Below, piece after piece: positions 1 to 6,669 of a stretch of 9,280 bases of DNA (positions are counted from its first letter, which is position 1; every line of letters begins with the position of its first letter). The notes beneath the pieces were generated by a model. That model made no database searches and was not told the DNA's origin. It saw only the letters and a program-made list of their open reading frames with translations. The translations under genes were made by a program, and so were the position numbers. Location of the stretch: contig CAYQZD010000138.1 of assembly GCA_964421875.1 (NCBI GenBank), forward strand, positions 1-9,280, read 5' to 3'. Source of the DNA: CAYQZD01 sp964421875 (lineage in GTDB: Bacteria > Electryoneota > Tariuqbacteria > Tariuqbacterales > Tariuqbacteraceae).

Positions 1-177
1 AACAAGATACCAGGAGAAACTCAACAGGTATTTTGTTTTAACACAGAATTAAGGTCAAAGATAGTCTTCGGAATGCTTCAAATGAGTATGGCTTCGGTAT
101 TAAAACATATCGGCAATACCATATATCACAGCTATACAAAGAATGTATCCGGTCATTGGAAAAAACTTCAGGTTTAG
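1..177 (+). other. Left-edge segment with conflicting open frames; possible 3' end of an upstream gene or 5' part of the next gene
   Basis: Three + frames are partly open here. The frame starting at base 1 is open from the window edge to a TAG at 175-177 and could be the C-terminal 58 residues of an upstream gene overlapping the next one by 22 bp. The frame starting at base 2 is open to a TAA at 50-52. The frame of the following gene is open from just after a TAA at 39-41, adding 38 plausible residues before the first usable start codon (TTG at 156), but it has no ATG, GTG or TTG in that extension. Either an upstream gene ends at 177, or the following gene is longer and is broken or misassembled near 42-49 by a +1 shift. 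No product is recognisable from any of the three fragments. Confidence 0.35.
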
Positions 178-857
178 ACATTGGTCTTCCCACTGCTATG
201 GATGTATGTTTCTTATATTGGATGAACAGAATTATTTCGTTATTTGAGGATTCGGAGAGTTTATTGAAAAAAGAGGCATTGGGAAGTTTTGGATTATCCA
301 ATCGTACAGGTTTCAGCGTAAGATTGAGGTATTGTTTAGATTATGGTTTACTTGACGAAATAAAACTCGAAAATGAAAACATTCTGAAACTAACGAATTT
401 GGGTAGAGAATTTAAGAAAGCTATAAATCCGTTTCTAAGGACAAGAAGCGGAGAAATACCATTATCGGTTGAACAACAATCAATGCTTATAGAATCGCTG
501 ATAAATGGAAAAATCACAAAATGCAAAGCGAATATATTTCATTTCCTTAGATATGTTCATTTAACCTCAGGACAATTGGTTCCACGCGGGAAAGTTAAAG
601 TTCCGGATGAATACCAGAAGGTTTGGAATACTCATTTGGGTACCAGCTATAAAACTACGACTTTAACGAAATTTCTACATTTCACCTGTAATCAATGCAT
701 AGAACTGGGTTTTATTGAGAGAATAGTATCGCCTGTAAGTTCACCTATTTATTCAGTAGTGTTAACATCTCTTGGTTCGAGAATACTCGGTTTTTTCGAG
801 CTGTATTTACATTTAAAGCGAGAGCAAATAGCACTCCCAATTATTTACTATGTATAG
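156..857 (+). CDS. Unrecognised protein with two winged-helix-like halves (5' end uncertain)
   Basis: I do not recognise this 233-residue protein. It seems to contain two related halves. Residues 33-90 and about 160-213 each run from a helical stretch into a Cys-(Leu/Ile)-x-x-Gly-(Leu/Phe)-(Leu/Ile)-acidic segment (60-68 and 181-188) and then a Leu-Thr-x-Leu-Gly segment (79-83 and 203-207). That is the look of recognition helix, wing and final strand in winged-helix DNA-binding folds, so a DNA-binding or scaffold role is inferred. There is no signal peptide or membrane segment. The TTG at 156 is the only usable start in frame and lacks a good ribosome binding site; the frame stays open upstream to base 42, so the true protein may be longer. 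The gene is AT-rich, unlike the genes after 1270, which suggests transferred DNA. Confidence 0.6.
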   Translation: MEKTSGLDIGLPTAMDVCFLYWMNRIISLFEDSESLLKKEALGSFGLSNRTGFSVRLRYCLDYGLLDEIKLENENILKLTNLGREFKKAINPFLRTRSGEIPLSVEQQSMLIESLINGKITKCKANIFHFLRYVHLTSGQLVPRGKVKVPDEYQKVWNTHLGTSYKTTTLTKFLHFTCNQCIELGFIERIVSPVSSPIYSVVLTSLGSRILGFFELYLHLKREQIALPIIYYV

Positions 858-883
858 GGATTTGATTTCTTTAGCTGAATTAC

Positions 884-904
884 TTGTAACTAAAATCTTA
901 TAAA
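884..904 (+). promoter_or_regulatory. Candidate promoter elements before the 98-residue gene
   Basis: In the 85-bp gap there is a -10-like TATAAA at 899-904, but only a weak CTGAAT at 875-880 sits at suitable spacing. A better -35-like TTGTAA at 884-889 has a matching CATAAG at 907-912, 17 bp on. Either would give a short leader before the ATG at 943. The DNA is AT-rich, so such matches arise by chance. Confidence 0.25.
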
Positions 905-921
905 TACATAAGTTGTTTTAG
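890..921. repeat. Imperfect inverted repeat (possible operator or weak hairpin)
   Basis: CTAAAA at 890-895 pairs with TTTTAG at 916-921, and inside it CTTAT at 897-901 pairs with ATAAG at 908-912 around a 6-base centre. The two arms are offset by 1 unpaired base on the left and 3 on the right. It overlaps the candidate promoter elements and lies about 10 bases upstream of the ribosome binding site. An operator for a dimeric regulator is as likely as an RNA hairpin. It is not a convincing terminator, because the stem is almost all A-T and no T tract follows it. Confidence 0.35.
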
Positions 922-930
922 ATACTCACA

Positions 931-936
931 CGGGAG
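931..936 (+). promoter_or_regulatory. Ribosome binding site (CGGGAG)
   Basis: GGGAG at 932-936 lies 6 bases before the ATG at 943 and supports that start. Confidence 0.7.
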
Positions 937-942
937 ACTATT

Positions 943-1239
943 ATGAACAACGAAGATTTAGACAGAATCAATGCCTCGGAAGATATGATAATCTGCTATG
1001 ACTTATTCACCTTTGACGCCCTTTTTAGAGTTTTGTTACGAAATGGTTATGACCATGAAGAGGCTTTGATGTATGTGATAGCAAATTGCGACATGAGCGC
1101 CTTGGTTTTTCAAGATAGAACACACAATAATTATTACGAGAAAATCAAGGTGGATGAGGAATTTTCACCTGACCTATTGAAATTAATAAACAAAGAGATC
1201 CAAAAACAACAGAAAAAAACAAGGTATAAATTAAACTGA
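943..1239 (+). CDS. Small unrecognised protein, 98 aa
   Basis: This is a small soluble protein that I do not recognise. The ATG start has a good ribosome binding site. The N-terminal two thirds is acidic and hydrophobic, with a likely helical stretch at residues 18-52 containing two cysteines (C18 and C49). The C-terminal end, from about residue 80, is strongly basic and lysine/glutamine-rich, which would suit nucleic-acid contact or a protein-binding tail. It has no signal peptide or transmembrane segment. It shares the AT-rich composition of the preceding gene and lies 85 bp after it in the same orientation, so both probably belong to one accessory segment. No function can be assigned. Confidence 0.65.
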   Translation: MNNEDLDRINASEDMIICYDLFTFDALFRVLLRNGYDHEEALMYVIANCDMSALVFQDRTHNNYYEKIKVDEEFSPDLLKLINKEIQKQQKKTRYKLN

Positions 1240-1267
1240 GAAAACGTTATTTTAGCTTTCTTTATAT

Positions 1268-1273
1268 TATAAT
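1268..1273 (+). promoter_or_regulatory. Candidate -10 element (TATAAT) for the rpoN operon
   Basis: A perfect TATAAT sits 23 bases upstream of the ATG at 1297. No good -35 element is seen at 16-18 bp (the region around 1245-1251 is a poor match). If used, transcription would begin near 1280, giving a leader of about 17 nt, and would place the alternative TTG start at 1273 outside the transcript. The site lies at the AT-rich to GC-richer boundary. Confidence 0.35.
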
Positions 1274-1296
1274 TGCGCTTAGATAGACTTATTAGC

Positions 1297-2718
1297 ATGC
1301 AACTCCGCCAAGACCTAAAACTACGACAGGAACTGACGCTTCAGCCCCAGCAGATTCTCCGTTCCGAATTAATCCAGCTCCCCATCCTGGAACTGGAACT
1401 AAGGGTGCGCTCCGAGCTGGAGACCAATCCCTTCCTGGAGGAGGGGCAGGAGCTGGAGGAGATCCCCGGCGAACCGGAGGAGGATGAGCGGGAAGCCGCG
1501 GTTATCGCCGAGGAGGACACCCCGGAATTGAAGGAAGCCAAGGAAGAGCGGGAAGTTGACTGGGAATCGATTCTGAATGACGAAGACCATTATGAGTATC
1601 GTTCCCGGAGCGCTCCGGTGGAGATTATGGAGATTCCACGCCCCGCTCAAACCACACTGGCCGAACATCTCACGGAACAACTGGGATATATCACGCTGAC
1701 AGACAAGCAGCGCGAAATCGGCGATTACATTATTGGTAATATCAATAAGGACGGCTATCTGGATTGTTCGGTAGATGAAATCGCCATGAATCTCGAAGCC
1801 GAAAAGGATGAAGCGCTCAAAGTTTTACGAATAATCCAGAATTTCGACCCGGTGGGAATCGGAGCGCGCGACCTGCGCGAATGCCTGCTGTTGCAGCTGC
1901 GCGCCAAGGATGAATACAATCCCCACGCGGAACGATTACTCGCAGAATATTTCGAAGATTTTAAAAACAAACGTTTTGAAGCCATCGCCGCTTCTATGGA
2001 AATCGACCTGTCAGAGGTCAAAGAGGCCTTCTTCGAAATCACCAGACTCAATCCCAAACCCGGCGAAGGGTATTTCGATGAGCGTCAAAACTATGTAATT
2101 CCGGATTTAGTGGTGACTATGGTTGGCGACGAGTTTATGGTGTATTTGAACGATGGCAATATCCCCAATTTCTATATCAATTCGGTTTACCGGAGCTTGA
2201 TGCTCCAGCAGAAGAACACCGATAAAAAGGTGAAGGAATTCCTCACCCGCAAGCTGGAATCCGCGCGCTGGTTCATCAACGCTATCCACCAGCGACGCTC
2301 AACAATGGTGCGGACGATGAGGGCGATAGTGAAGAAGCAGGAGGATTTCTTCCGTAAGGGGCACGGCTATCTTAAACCGATGATACTGGCCGATATCGCC
2401 GAAGAAATCAATATGGATATTTCGACAATCAGCCGGGTCACCAACGGGAAGTATGTCCAGACCGATTGGGGGGTGTTCGAACTGAAATATTTCTTTTCTG
2501 AGAAAATGGCCACCGATAACGGCGAGGAAGTCTCCACTAAAGTTATCAAGCAAAAACTGCGTGAAATCGTCGATTCCGAAGATAAGAAGAATCCCCTGTC
2601 CGACCAGGCGATTATGGAAAAACTCAAAGATACCGGATACAATATCGCCCGCCGCACAGTCCAGAAGTACCGGGAACAGATGAGAATTCCGGTAAAAAGA
2701 CTGAGGAGAGAGATTTGA
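1297..2718 (+). CDS. rpoN: RNA polymerase sigma-54 factor
   Basis: Sigma-54 binds core RNA polymerase and recognises -24/-12 promoters, which then need AAA+ activators to open. The 473-residue protein has all three family regions. Residues 1-48 are the Gln/Leu-rich activator-interacting region. Residues 49-105 are the acidic linker. Residues 115-345 form the core-binding region, including FDPVGIGARDL at 183-193. The C-terminal DNA-binding part has the helix-turn-helix at about 363-388 (DISTISR at 374-380, KYVQTDWG at 385-392) and the diagnostic RpoN box ARRTVQKYRE at 451-460. Length matches the family. The ATG at 1297 is preferred because it begins the conserved N-terminal pattern; a TTG at 1273 would add 8 residues and overlaps a TATAAT. 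Neither start has a clear ribosome binding site. It heads a four-gene unit and is the first gene after the composition change. Confidence 0.97.
   Translation: MQLRQDLKLRQELTLQPQQILRSELIQLPILELELRVRSELETNPFLEEGQELEEIPGEPEEDEREAAVIAEEDTPELKEAKEEREVDWESILNDEDHYEYRSRSAPVEIMEIPRPAQTTLAEHLTEQLGYITLTDKQREIGDYIIGNINKDGYLDCSVDEIAMNLEAEKDEALKVLRIIQNFDPVGIGARDLRECLLLQLRAKDEYNPHAERLLAEYFEDFKNKRFEAIAASMEIDLSEVKEAFFEITRLNPKPGEGYFDERQNYVIPDLVVTMVGDEFMVYLNDGNIPNFYINSVYRSLMLQQKNTDKKVKEFLTRKLESARWFINAIHQRRSTMVRTMRAIVKKQEDFFRKGHGYLKPMILADIAEEINMDISTISRVTNGKYVQTDWGVFELKYFFSEKMATDNGEEVSTKVIKQKLREIVDSEDKKNPLSDQAIMEKLKDTGYNIARRTVQKYREQMRIPVKRLRREI
2704..2708 (+). promoter_or_regulatory. Ribosome binding site (AGGAG) inside the rpoN 3' end
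   Basis: AGGAG lies 6 bases before the TTG at 2715, which overlaps the rpoN TGA (TTGA at 2715-2718). It decides the rare start codon of the methyltransferase and suggests translational coupling with rpoN. Confidence 0.75.
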
Positions 2719-3932
2719 ACCGGAGTTTTTCCGCTCCAATTGAAGAACGCCTCGAACTAGCTCGGGCGGTGACTCCCGCTCAGAGTCGTAAGACTCCGGT
2801 TTACCGCTGGTATAACCTCAACCACAGTTTCTCCCGTGACCTGGTCGTTTCACTTCTGGATGAACTCAATGTCAGCGCAGGAAATTTGGTGCTGGACCCC
2901 TTCTGCGGAGCCGGGACAACTTTGCTGAGCTGCAGCGAGATGGGTATACGCTGCCTCGGCGTCGATATGATGCCGCTATCGACCTTCGCTACCAAGAGTA
3001 AAATGATAAGTTACGACCACAACAAAGTTGCCAGCGATTTCGAGCATATTTACCCTTCCCGGCAGTATGATTTTGGTTTTGAAGCCGCGGCTCCCTACCT
3101 CCAGAAGAGTTTTCCTCATAATGAACTGACTAAATTACTGCACCTGCGCTACACTATCGCTCAGATGGTGGAGCCGGAAAGATGTTTTTTTGCGCTGGCG
3201 CTGTTGAACATATTGAAGCCGGTTTCCTATACCAAGAACGACGGCGCCTTTATACGTTTTGTGACCGATGTTGAGCCCAAGACTTTGGAAGAGACTTTCC
3301 CGCCTCAGGTGAAGATGATGTTGGAAGACATTGAAGAGCAGGCGGATTCCAACGGCTCTCAAACCGTGCTAAGAGGCGATGCGCGGCGTCTTCCCTTTCA
3401 TGACGGCTCCATCAACTGCATCATCACCTCGCCCCCGTATTTGAATCGGCACGATTATACCCGAATTTATGCTCTGGAGCTGCTTTTCGACTTTTTAGAT
3501 GATAATGAACAATTGAAATCACTTCGCTATAAAATGCTTCGCTCAAATGTTGAAGCCAGAAACTCAGTAAAGATAGAGGATTACGAGCCTCCGATAAGGT
3601 TGCATCGCCTTCTCAAAGAAATCGGCGAATCCAAACTCCCCAACCGCAAAGTCCTCGATATGATTAAGGGTTACTTCGAAGATATGTTCGGGGTTCTGCG
3701 GGAAATATACCGGGTGTGTAAACCCGGGGCAGGGATCGCTTTTGTAGTAGGGAATTCGATGTATGGAGGTAAATTGCTCCCCGTCGATGAATTGCTGGCT
3801 GAAATCGGCGAGAAGGCTGGTTTAAAAGCGAAAAAAATCATGGTTGCGCGTTACCGGGGCAACAGTCCCCAGCAGATGAAACAATTCGGCAAGGTATCTT
3901 CTCGGGAAAGCATAGTAATTTGGGAAAAATAA
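2715..3932 (+). CDS. SAM-dependent methyltransferase, DNA N4-cytosine/N6-adenine type
   Basis: This 405-residue class I methyltransferase is predicted to methylate an exocyclic amino group in DNA, or less likely RNA. Motif I is VLDPFCGAGTT at 59-69 (SAM binding), motif II is GVDMMP at 82-87 with acidic D84, motif III is GDARRLPF at 221-228, and catalytic motif IV is TSPPY at 238-242. TSPPY favours N4-cytosine, though N6-adenine enzymes and relatives also use such motifs. Motif I precedes IV, but about 150 residues separate motifs II and III; this insert (about 100-215) could help bind the target. The C-terminal end (FVVGNS at 343-348, RESIVIW at 397-403) looks intact. No THUMP domain is seen, arguing against Trm11-like tRNA enzymes. 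It starts at TTG overlapping the rpoN stop by 4 bp and is followed after 2 bp by an unrecognised gene. No recognisable restriction nuclease is present. Confidence 0.82.
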   Translation: MNRSFSAPIEERLELARAVTPAQSRKTPVYRWYNLNHSFSRDLVVSLLDELNVSAGNLVLDPFCGAGTTLLSCSEMGIRCLGVDMMPLSTFATKSKMISYDHNKVASDFEHIYPSRQYDFGFEAAAPYLQKSFPHNELTKLLHLRYTIAQMVEPERCFFALALLNILKPVSYTKNDGAFIRFVTDVEPKTLEETFPPQVKMMLEDIEEQADSNGSQTVLRGDARRLPFHDGSINCIITSPPYLNRHDYTRIYALELLFDFLDDNEQLKSLRYKMLRSNVEARNSVKIEDYEPPIRLHRLLKEIGESKLPNRKVLDMIKGYFEDMFGVLREIYRVCKPGAGIAFVVGNSMYGGKLLPVDELLAEIGEKAGLKAKKIMVARYRGNSPQQMKQFGKVSSRESIVIWEK

Positions 3933-3934
3933 CT

Positions 3935-4903
3935 ATGAACCAAAAAATCTATTGGATGAGGCGGCTGGACCTTTCGAAAATCCGTGATATTTATATCCTG
4001 CTGCACCGTAAAGGCCCCCTCAAATACTCAGAAATCTTTGTTCAGGGAGAAAACACGGGGATTTTCCTTAAGGAGGACGGCACACCATTGGCTAAGACTC
4101 CGAGGTACCATTACTTGAACAACACGCTGCACTTCAATATCGTCCTCAAGGACATCAAGGGCTATCATGCCCGGCCCCGGCCGGGAACCCCTATGGTAGC
4201 TTTCCGCAATGAACGATTCGGTAAACCGCTCAACAAGAATGAAAAGTACGCCTTCAGGCAGATAGTAGTCGATAACGAGGACTGCCGACGGGCTTTCCTC
4301 CGAATGTTCATGAACGCGGATGATTTCGGGGAGGAAGGCTTTTTAGCTGAAGGTGTTCCCGTTTATGTGAGGACTACCGAGATAGAAAAGGACGATAAAG
4401 TCTTCAGAACCAAGGCTTACCAGGGTTACGCCCATCGGGAGATGATTCTGCGAAGCGACAAGGAGAAGCAGGCGGTGGAGTGGGGATTGAAGGATATGCT
4501 TTTCCAATGCGATTTATGCGATGAAGTCTATATCGACCCCCAGCATCAAGTGATTTATCCGCTCCGTCAGGAAGGATTGCCTGAGTTCAAAGATATGCTC
4601 AGAGCTTTTCTTACTTTCAACACTCCCAAGAAAGATTGGAACTTTCTCCCCATCAACGAACTGATTTTTCAGCTCGCTCCCGAATTCCGCTCGACCAAGG
4701 AGTATGTGAAGAACTATCTTTTCATTGAAATGAGGAAGAAATTCACCGATTATGTGAAATTTTCCGAAGCTTCCAAAGGTATGCCAAAGGAAAAACAAAT
4801 AGCCATTGATCCCAGGTTTATGGATAATTATATGAAGGTAGGAAATTCTTGGAAAACCCACCTGATTGTGAACAAGAAACTATGGGATGTGGTCAAACTG
4901 TAA
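3935..4903 (+). CDS. Unrecognised protein, 322 aa, linked to the methyltransferase
   Basis: I do not recognise this soluble protein. The ATG at 3935 is 2 bp after the methyltransferase stop, with GGGA at 3922-3925 as a weak ribosome binding site. A TTG at 3920 would add 5 residues and overlap the methyltransferase by 13 bp. Residues 10-70 have the alternation of a winged-helix domain (basic helix, KGPLKYSEIF turn at 26-35, then strands). Residues 70-150 look beta-rich with many charged residues. Residues 160-212 form an alpha/beta segment with a Cys-x2-Cys pair (192 and 195), too few for an evident zinc site. The C-terminal third is mainly helical. No PD-(D/E)XK, HNH, GIY-YIG or Walker signature was found, so a nuclease or ATPase label is not supported. 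Tight linkage suggests it works with the methyltransferase, perhaps in target recognition, but that is inference only. Confidence 0.8.
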   Translation: MNQKIYWMRRLDLSKIRDIYILLHRKGPLKYSEIFVQGENTGIFLKEDGTPLAKTPRYHYLNNTLHFNIVLKDIKGYHARPRPGTPMVAFRNERFGKPLNKNEKYAFRQIVVDNEDCRRAFLRMFMNADDFGEEGFLAEGVPVYVRTTEIEKDDKVFRTKAYQGYAHREMILRSDKEKQAVEWGLKDMLFQCDLCDEVYIDPQHQVIYPLRQEGLPEFKDMLRAFLTFNTPKKDWNFLPINELIFQLAPEFRSTKEYVKNYLFIEMRKKFTDYVKFSEASKGMPKEKQIAIDPRFMDNYMKVGNSWKTHLIVNKKLWDVVKL

Positions 4904-4904
4904 G

Positions 4905-6569
4905 ATGAATACTTCCCGATGCAGATTATATCTTATCATCGCTCTGGCTTTGGCAGCGCTGGCTATGAGGCTTTCATTGCTATACACTACTCAGCATTAT
5001 CTGGACGGCGATGAGGCCTTAATCGGTGTGATGGCCAAGGATATACTGCAATTCGGCGAACACCCTTTGTTCTTTGGCGCCATCCATTACAATGGCGCCG
5101 CGGCCTGGGAGGCGCATCTGGGAGCGCTTACTATGCTTATTGGGGGGCATTCCGACTACAGCTTCAAATTCACCGCCATCATCGTATCCTTTGTTCTATT
5201 TCTTTTCATCTACTTATGGGTTAAAGAAAACTACGGAGTCAAGGCGGGACTCATCGCACTGTTTCTGCTCGTTTTCTCCGCTACCTTCATCCGCTGGAAT
5301 GTCAGGGTCCTGGGACATTTGACCTTGACTACTTTCACCGCAATATTGCTCTGGTCGTTCTACCGCCATCTCTTCAGGGAGCGTCCCTCCCGCTATTTCC
5401 ACCTTTTGGTGGGACTGCTTTGCGGGCTGGGTGTATGGTGTATGGAATCGTCGCTGGTGGTGATAGGTGTATTCCTGCTCTTCTGGTTTCATCGGGATAA
5501 GAGACTCCCCTTCACCGGCAAGTTCTGGGCTTGGGCCGGGATGTTTGCCGTAGGTTTAAGCCCCATCCTCTATGAGAATTTCACACATAATTTTAAAAAT
5601 TTCAAACACCTGTTGGGTTCTGCTCCGGCGGGAAGCGCGGGCAGGTCGGTAGGTGAGAGGCTCTGGAGCGCCGTCAGTCACGATTTCCCCTCGCTCTTTC
5701 ATGCCGATATTGTAAACAGCTATCCCGATACTCTGCGCTGGTGGGGGTGGATTTCGTTCCTGATTTTTCTCACTGCCTCGGTATATTTTTTATGGAGATT
5801 TCGAGCTGCAGCGGGAAACTGGATTTCCGGATGGTTCAAAGGTGGAAAAGCAGTCAAGGTGGATTACGCGGGAGAGAAACTTCTCTTTATATTTATCTAT
5901 ACAATTCTCTTTTCCTCAGTGTTTATCTTCAGCAAATTTTCTCTGCAGTGCGCGCGCTACCTGCTGGTGATAATGCCGGGCGTTTTTCTTATCACTGCGC
6001 TGTTCCTGGAAAGAATGATGAGTTCGAGCCGTATACTGTTGAAGGCGCTGGCTGTGTTGGTTATGGTGATTTGGGCTTACGGCGGCGTGAGCGAAACCTT
6101 GAGAGTTTCAGGGGATAACATCGTCGTACTCGGCAGCACTAAAATCCCCGGCGAAGATATCACCGATATGGTGGAGGAATTGCGCATCAGAAAGATCGAA
6201 GGAGTTTTCACGCATAAGTTCATTAAAACTCTGGTGATATTTTATTCGAAGGGAGATATTATCGCCTCCAGGTTTCTATATAAGAACCGGAGGCAGATGG
6301 ATATTCCCTTACCCACAAGATCACTGCTTCCCCGCTATGAAAAGATGGTGCGAATGGCAGGTAATTTAGCGGTAGTTTTCAGCCGGGAGCCTCGGTTGAT
6401 AGCGTATTTTGAGGATTTTCTGTCGGAGAACCGGATTTCATATCAAAGATACGAGAATCCATCCTTTACAATATACCACGATTTTACACCTCGGATTGAA
6501 ATAACCGATTACGCCCGATACCTTTTTTCAAGGGGATTGACCAAACGTGACCTTGACAAAACTCTGTGA
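4905..6569 (+). CDS. GT-C family membrane glycosyltransferase (PMT/ArnT-like, GT39/GT83 type)
   Basis: This polytopic inner-membrane protein probably transfers a sugar from a polyprenyl-phosphate donor to a lipid, glycan or protein on the periplasmic side. With the ATG at 4905 it has 554 residues; the ATG at 4887 would add 6 and overlap the previous gene by 17 bp, and neither has a clear ribosome binding site. After a first membrane segment (about 8-27) comes the GT-C loop motif DGDEA at 34-38, carrying the acidic pair typical of the catalytic site, and a second acidic residue (E69) in the same loop. About ten more hydrophobic segments follow between residues 86 and 393, with ARYLLVIMPG at 350-359 matching the Arg-Tyr/Pro segment seen late in this fold. 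The last 155 residues look like a soluble alpha/beta domain. Donor and acceptor cannot be told. It ends the four-gene unit. Confidence 0.85.
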   Translation: MNTSRCRLYLIIALALAALAMRLSLLYTTQHYLDGDEALIGVMAKDILQFGEHPLFFGAIHYNGAAAWEAHLGALTMLIGGHSDYSFKFTAIIVSFVLFLFIYLWVKENYGVKAGLIALFLLVFSATFIRWNVRVLGHLTLTTFTAILLWSFYRHLFRERPSRYFHLLVGLLCGLGVWCMESSLVVIGVFLLFWFHRDKRLPFTGKFWAWAGMFAVGLSPILYENFTHNFKNFKHLLGSAPAGSAGRSVGERLWSAVSHDFPSLFHADIVNSYPDTLRWWGWISFLIFLTASVYFLWRFRAAAGNWISGWFKGGKAVKVDYAGEKLLFIFIYTILFSSVFIFSKFSLQCARYLLVIMPGVFLITALFLERMMSSSRILLKALAVLVMVIWAYGGVSETLRVSGDNIVVLGSTKIPGEDITDMVEELRIRKIEGVFTHKFIKTLVIFYSKGDIIASRFLYKNRRQMDIPLPTRSLLPRYEKMVRMAGNLAVVFSREPRLIAYFEDFLSENRISYQRYENPSFTIYHDFTPRIEITDYARYLFSRGLTKRDLDKTL

Positions 6570-6669
6570 CGGGCGTTTGTCCATAAGAATGAAGTATGGT
6601 AATGATTCAATTATGACTCGCGCATCGATATTGTAAGTTATACACATTCAATTTGACCGGGATGTTAGT
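6570..6669. other. 100-bp intergenic region between the rpoN unit and the permease gene
   Basis: This gap separates the tight operon from the permease gene and must hold any independent promoter of the latter. A possible -10 (TTATAC at 6638-6643) has no good -35 partner. GGGA at 6659-6662, 7 bases before the ATG at 6670, is the likely ribosome binding site. The gap is too short for a full purine riboswitch with a separate expression platform, and none of its conserved core was seen. A weak inverted pair (GACAAA at 6555-6560, TTTGTC at 6576-6581) straddles the stop codon without a T tract. Confidence 0.5.

Noticed and set aside
32..52. Programmed frameshift site at the left edge
   Set aside because: TTTTAAC is not a standard slippery heptamer and the AAT-TAA pair gives poor re-pairing after a +1 slip, so recoding is not favoured over an indel or gene overlap.
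6555..6581. GACAAA / TTTGTC inverted pair at the end of the glycosyltransferase gene as a terminator
   Set aside because: The stem is 6 bp with a 15-base loop and no T tract follows, so a rho-independent terminator is not supported.
6554..6588. Perfect TTGACA as -35 of a permease promoter
   Set aside because: The nearest -10-like sequence (CATAAG, from about 6582) is about 22 bp away, too far for a sigma-70 promoter.
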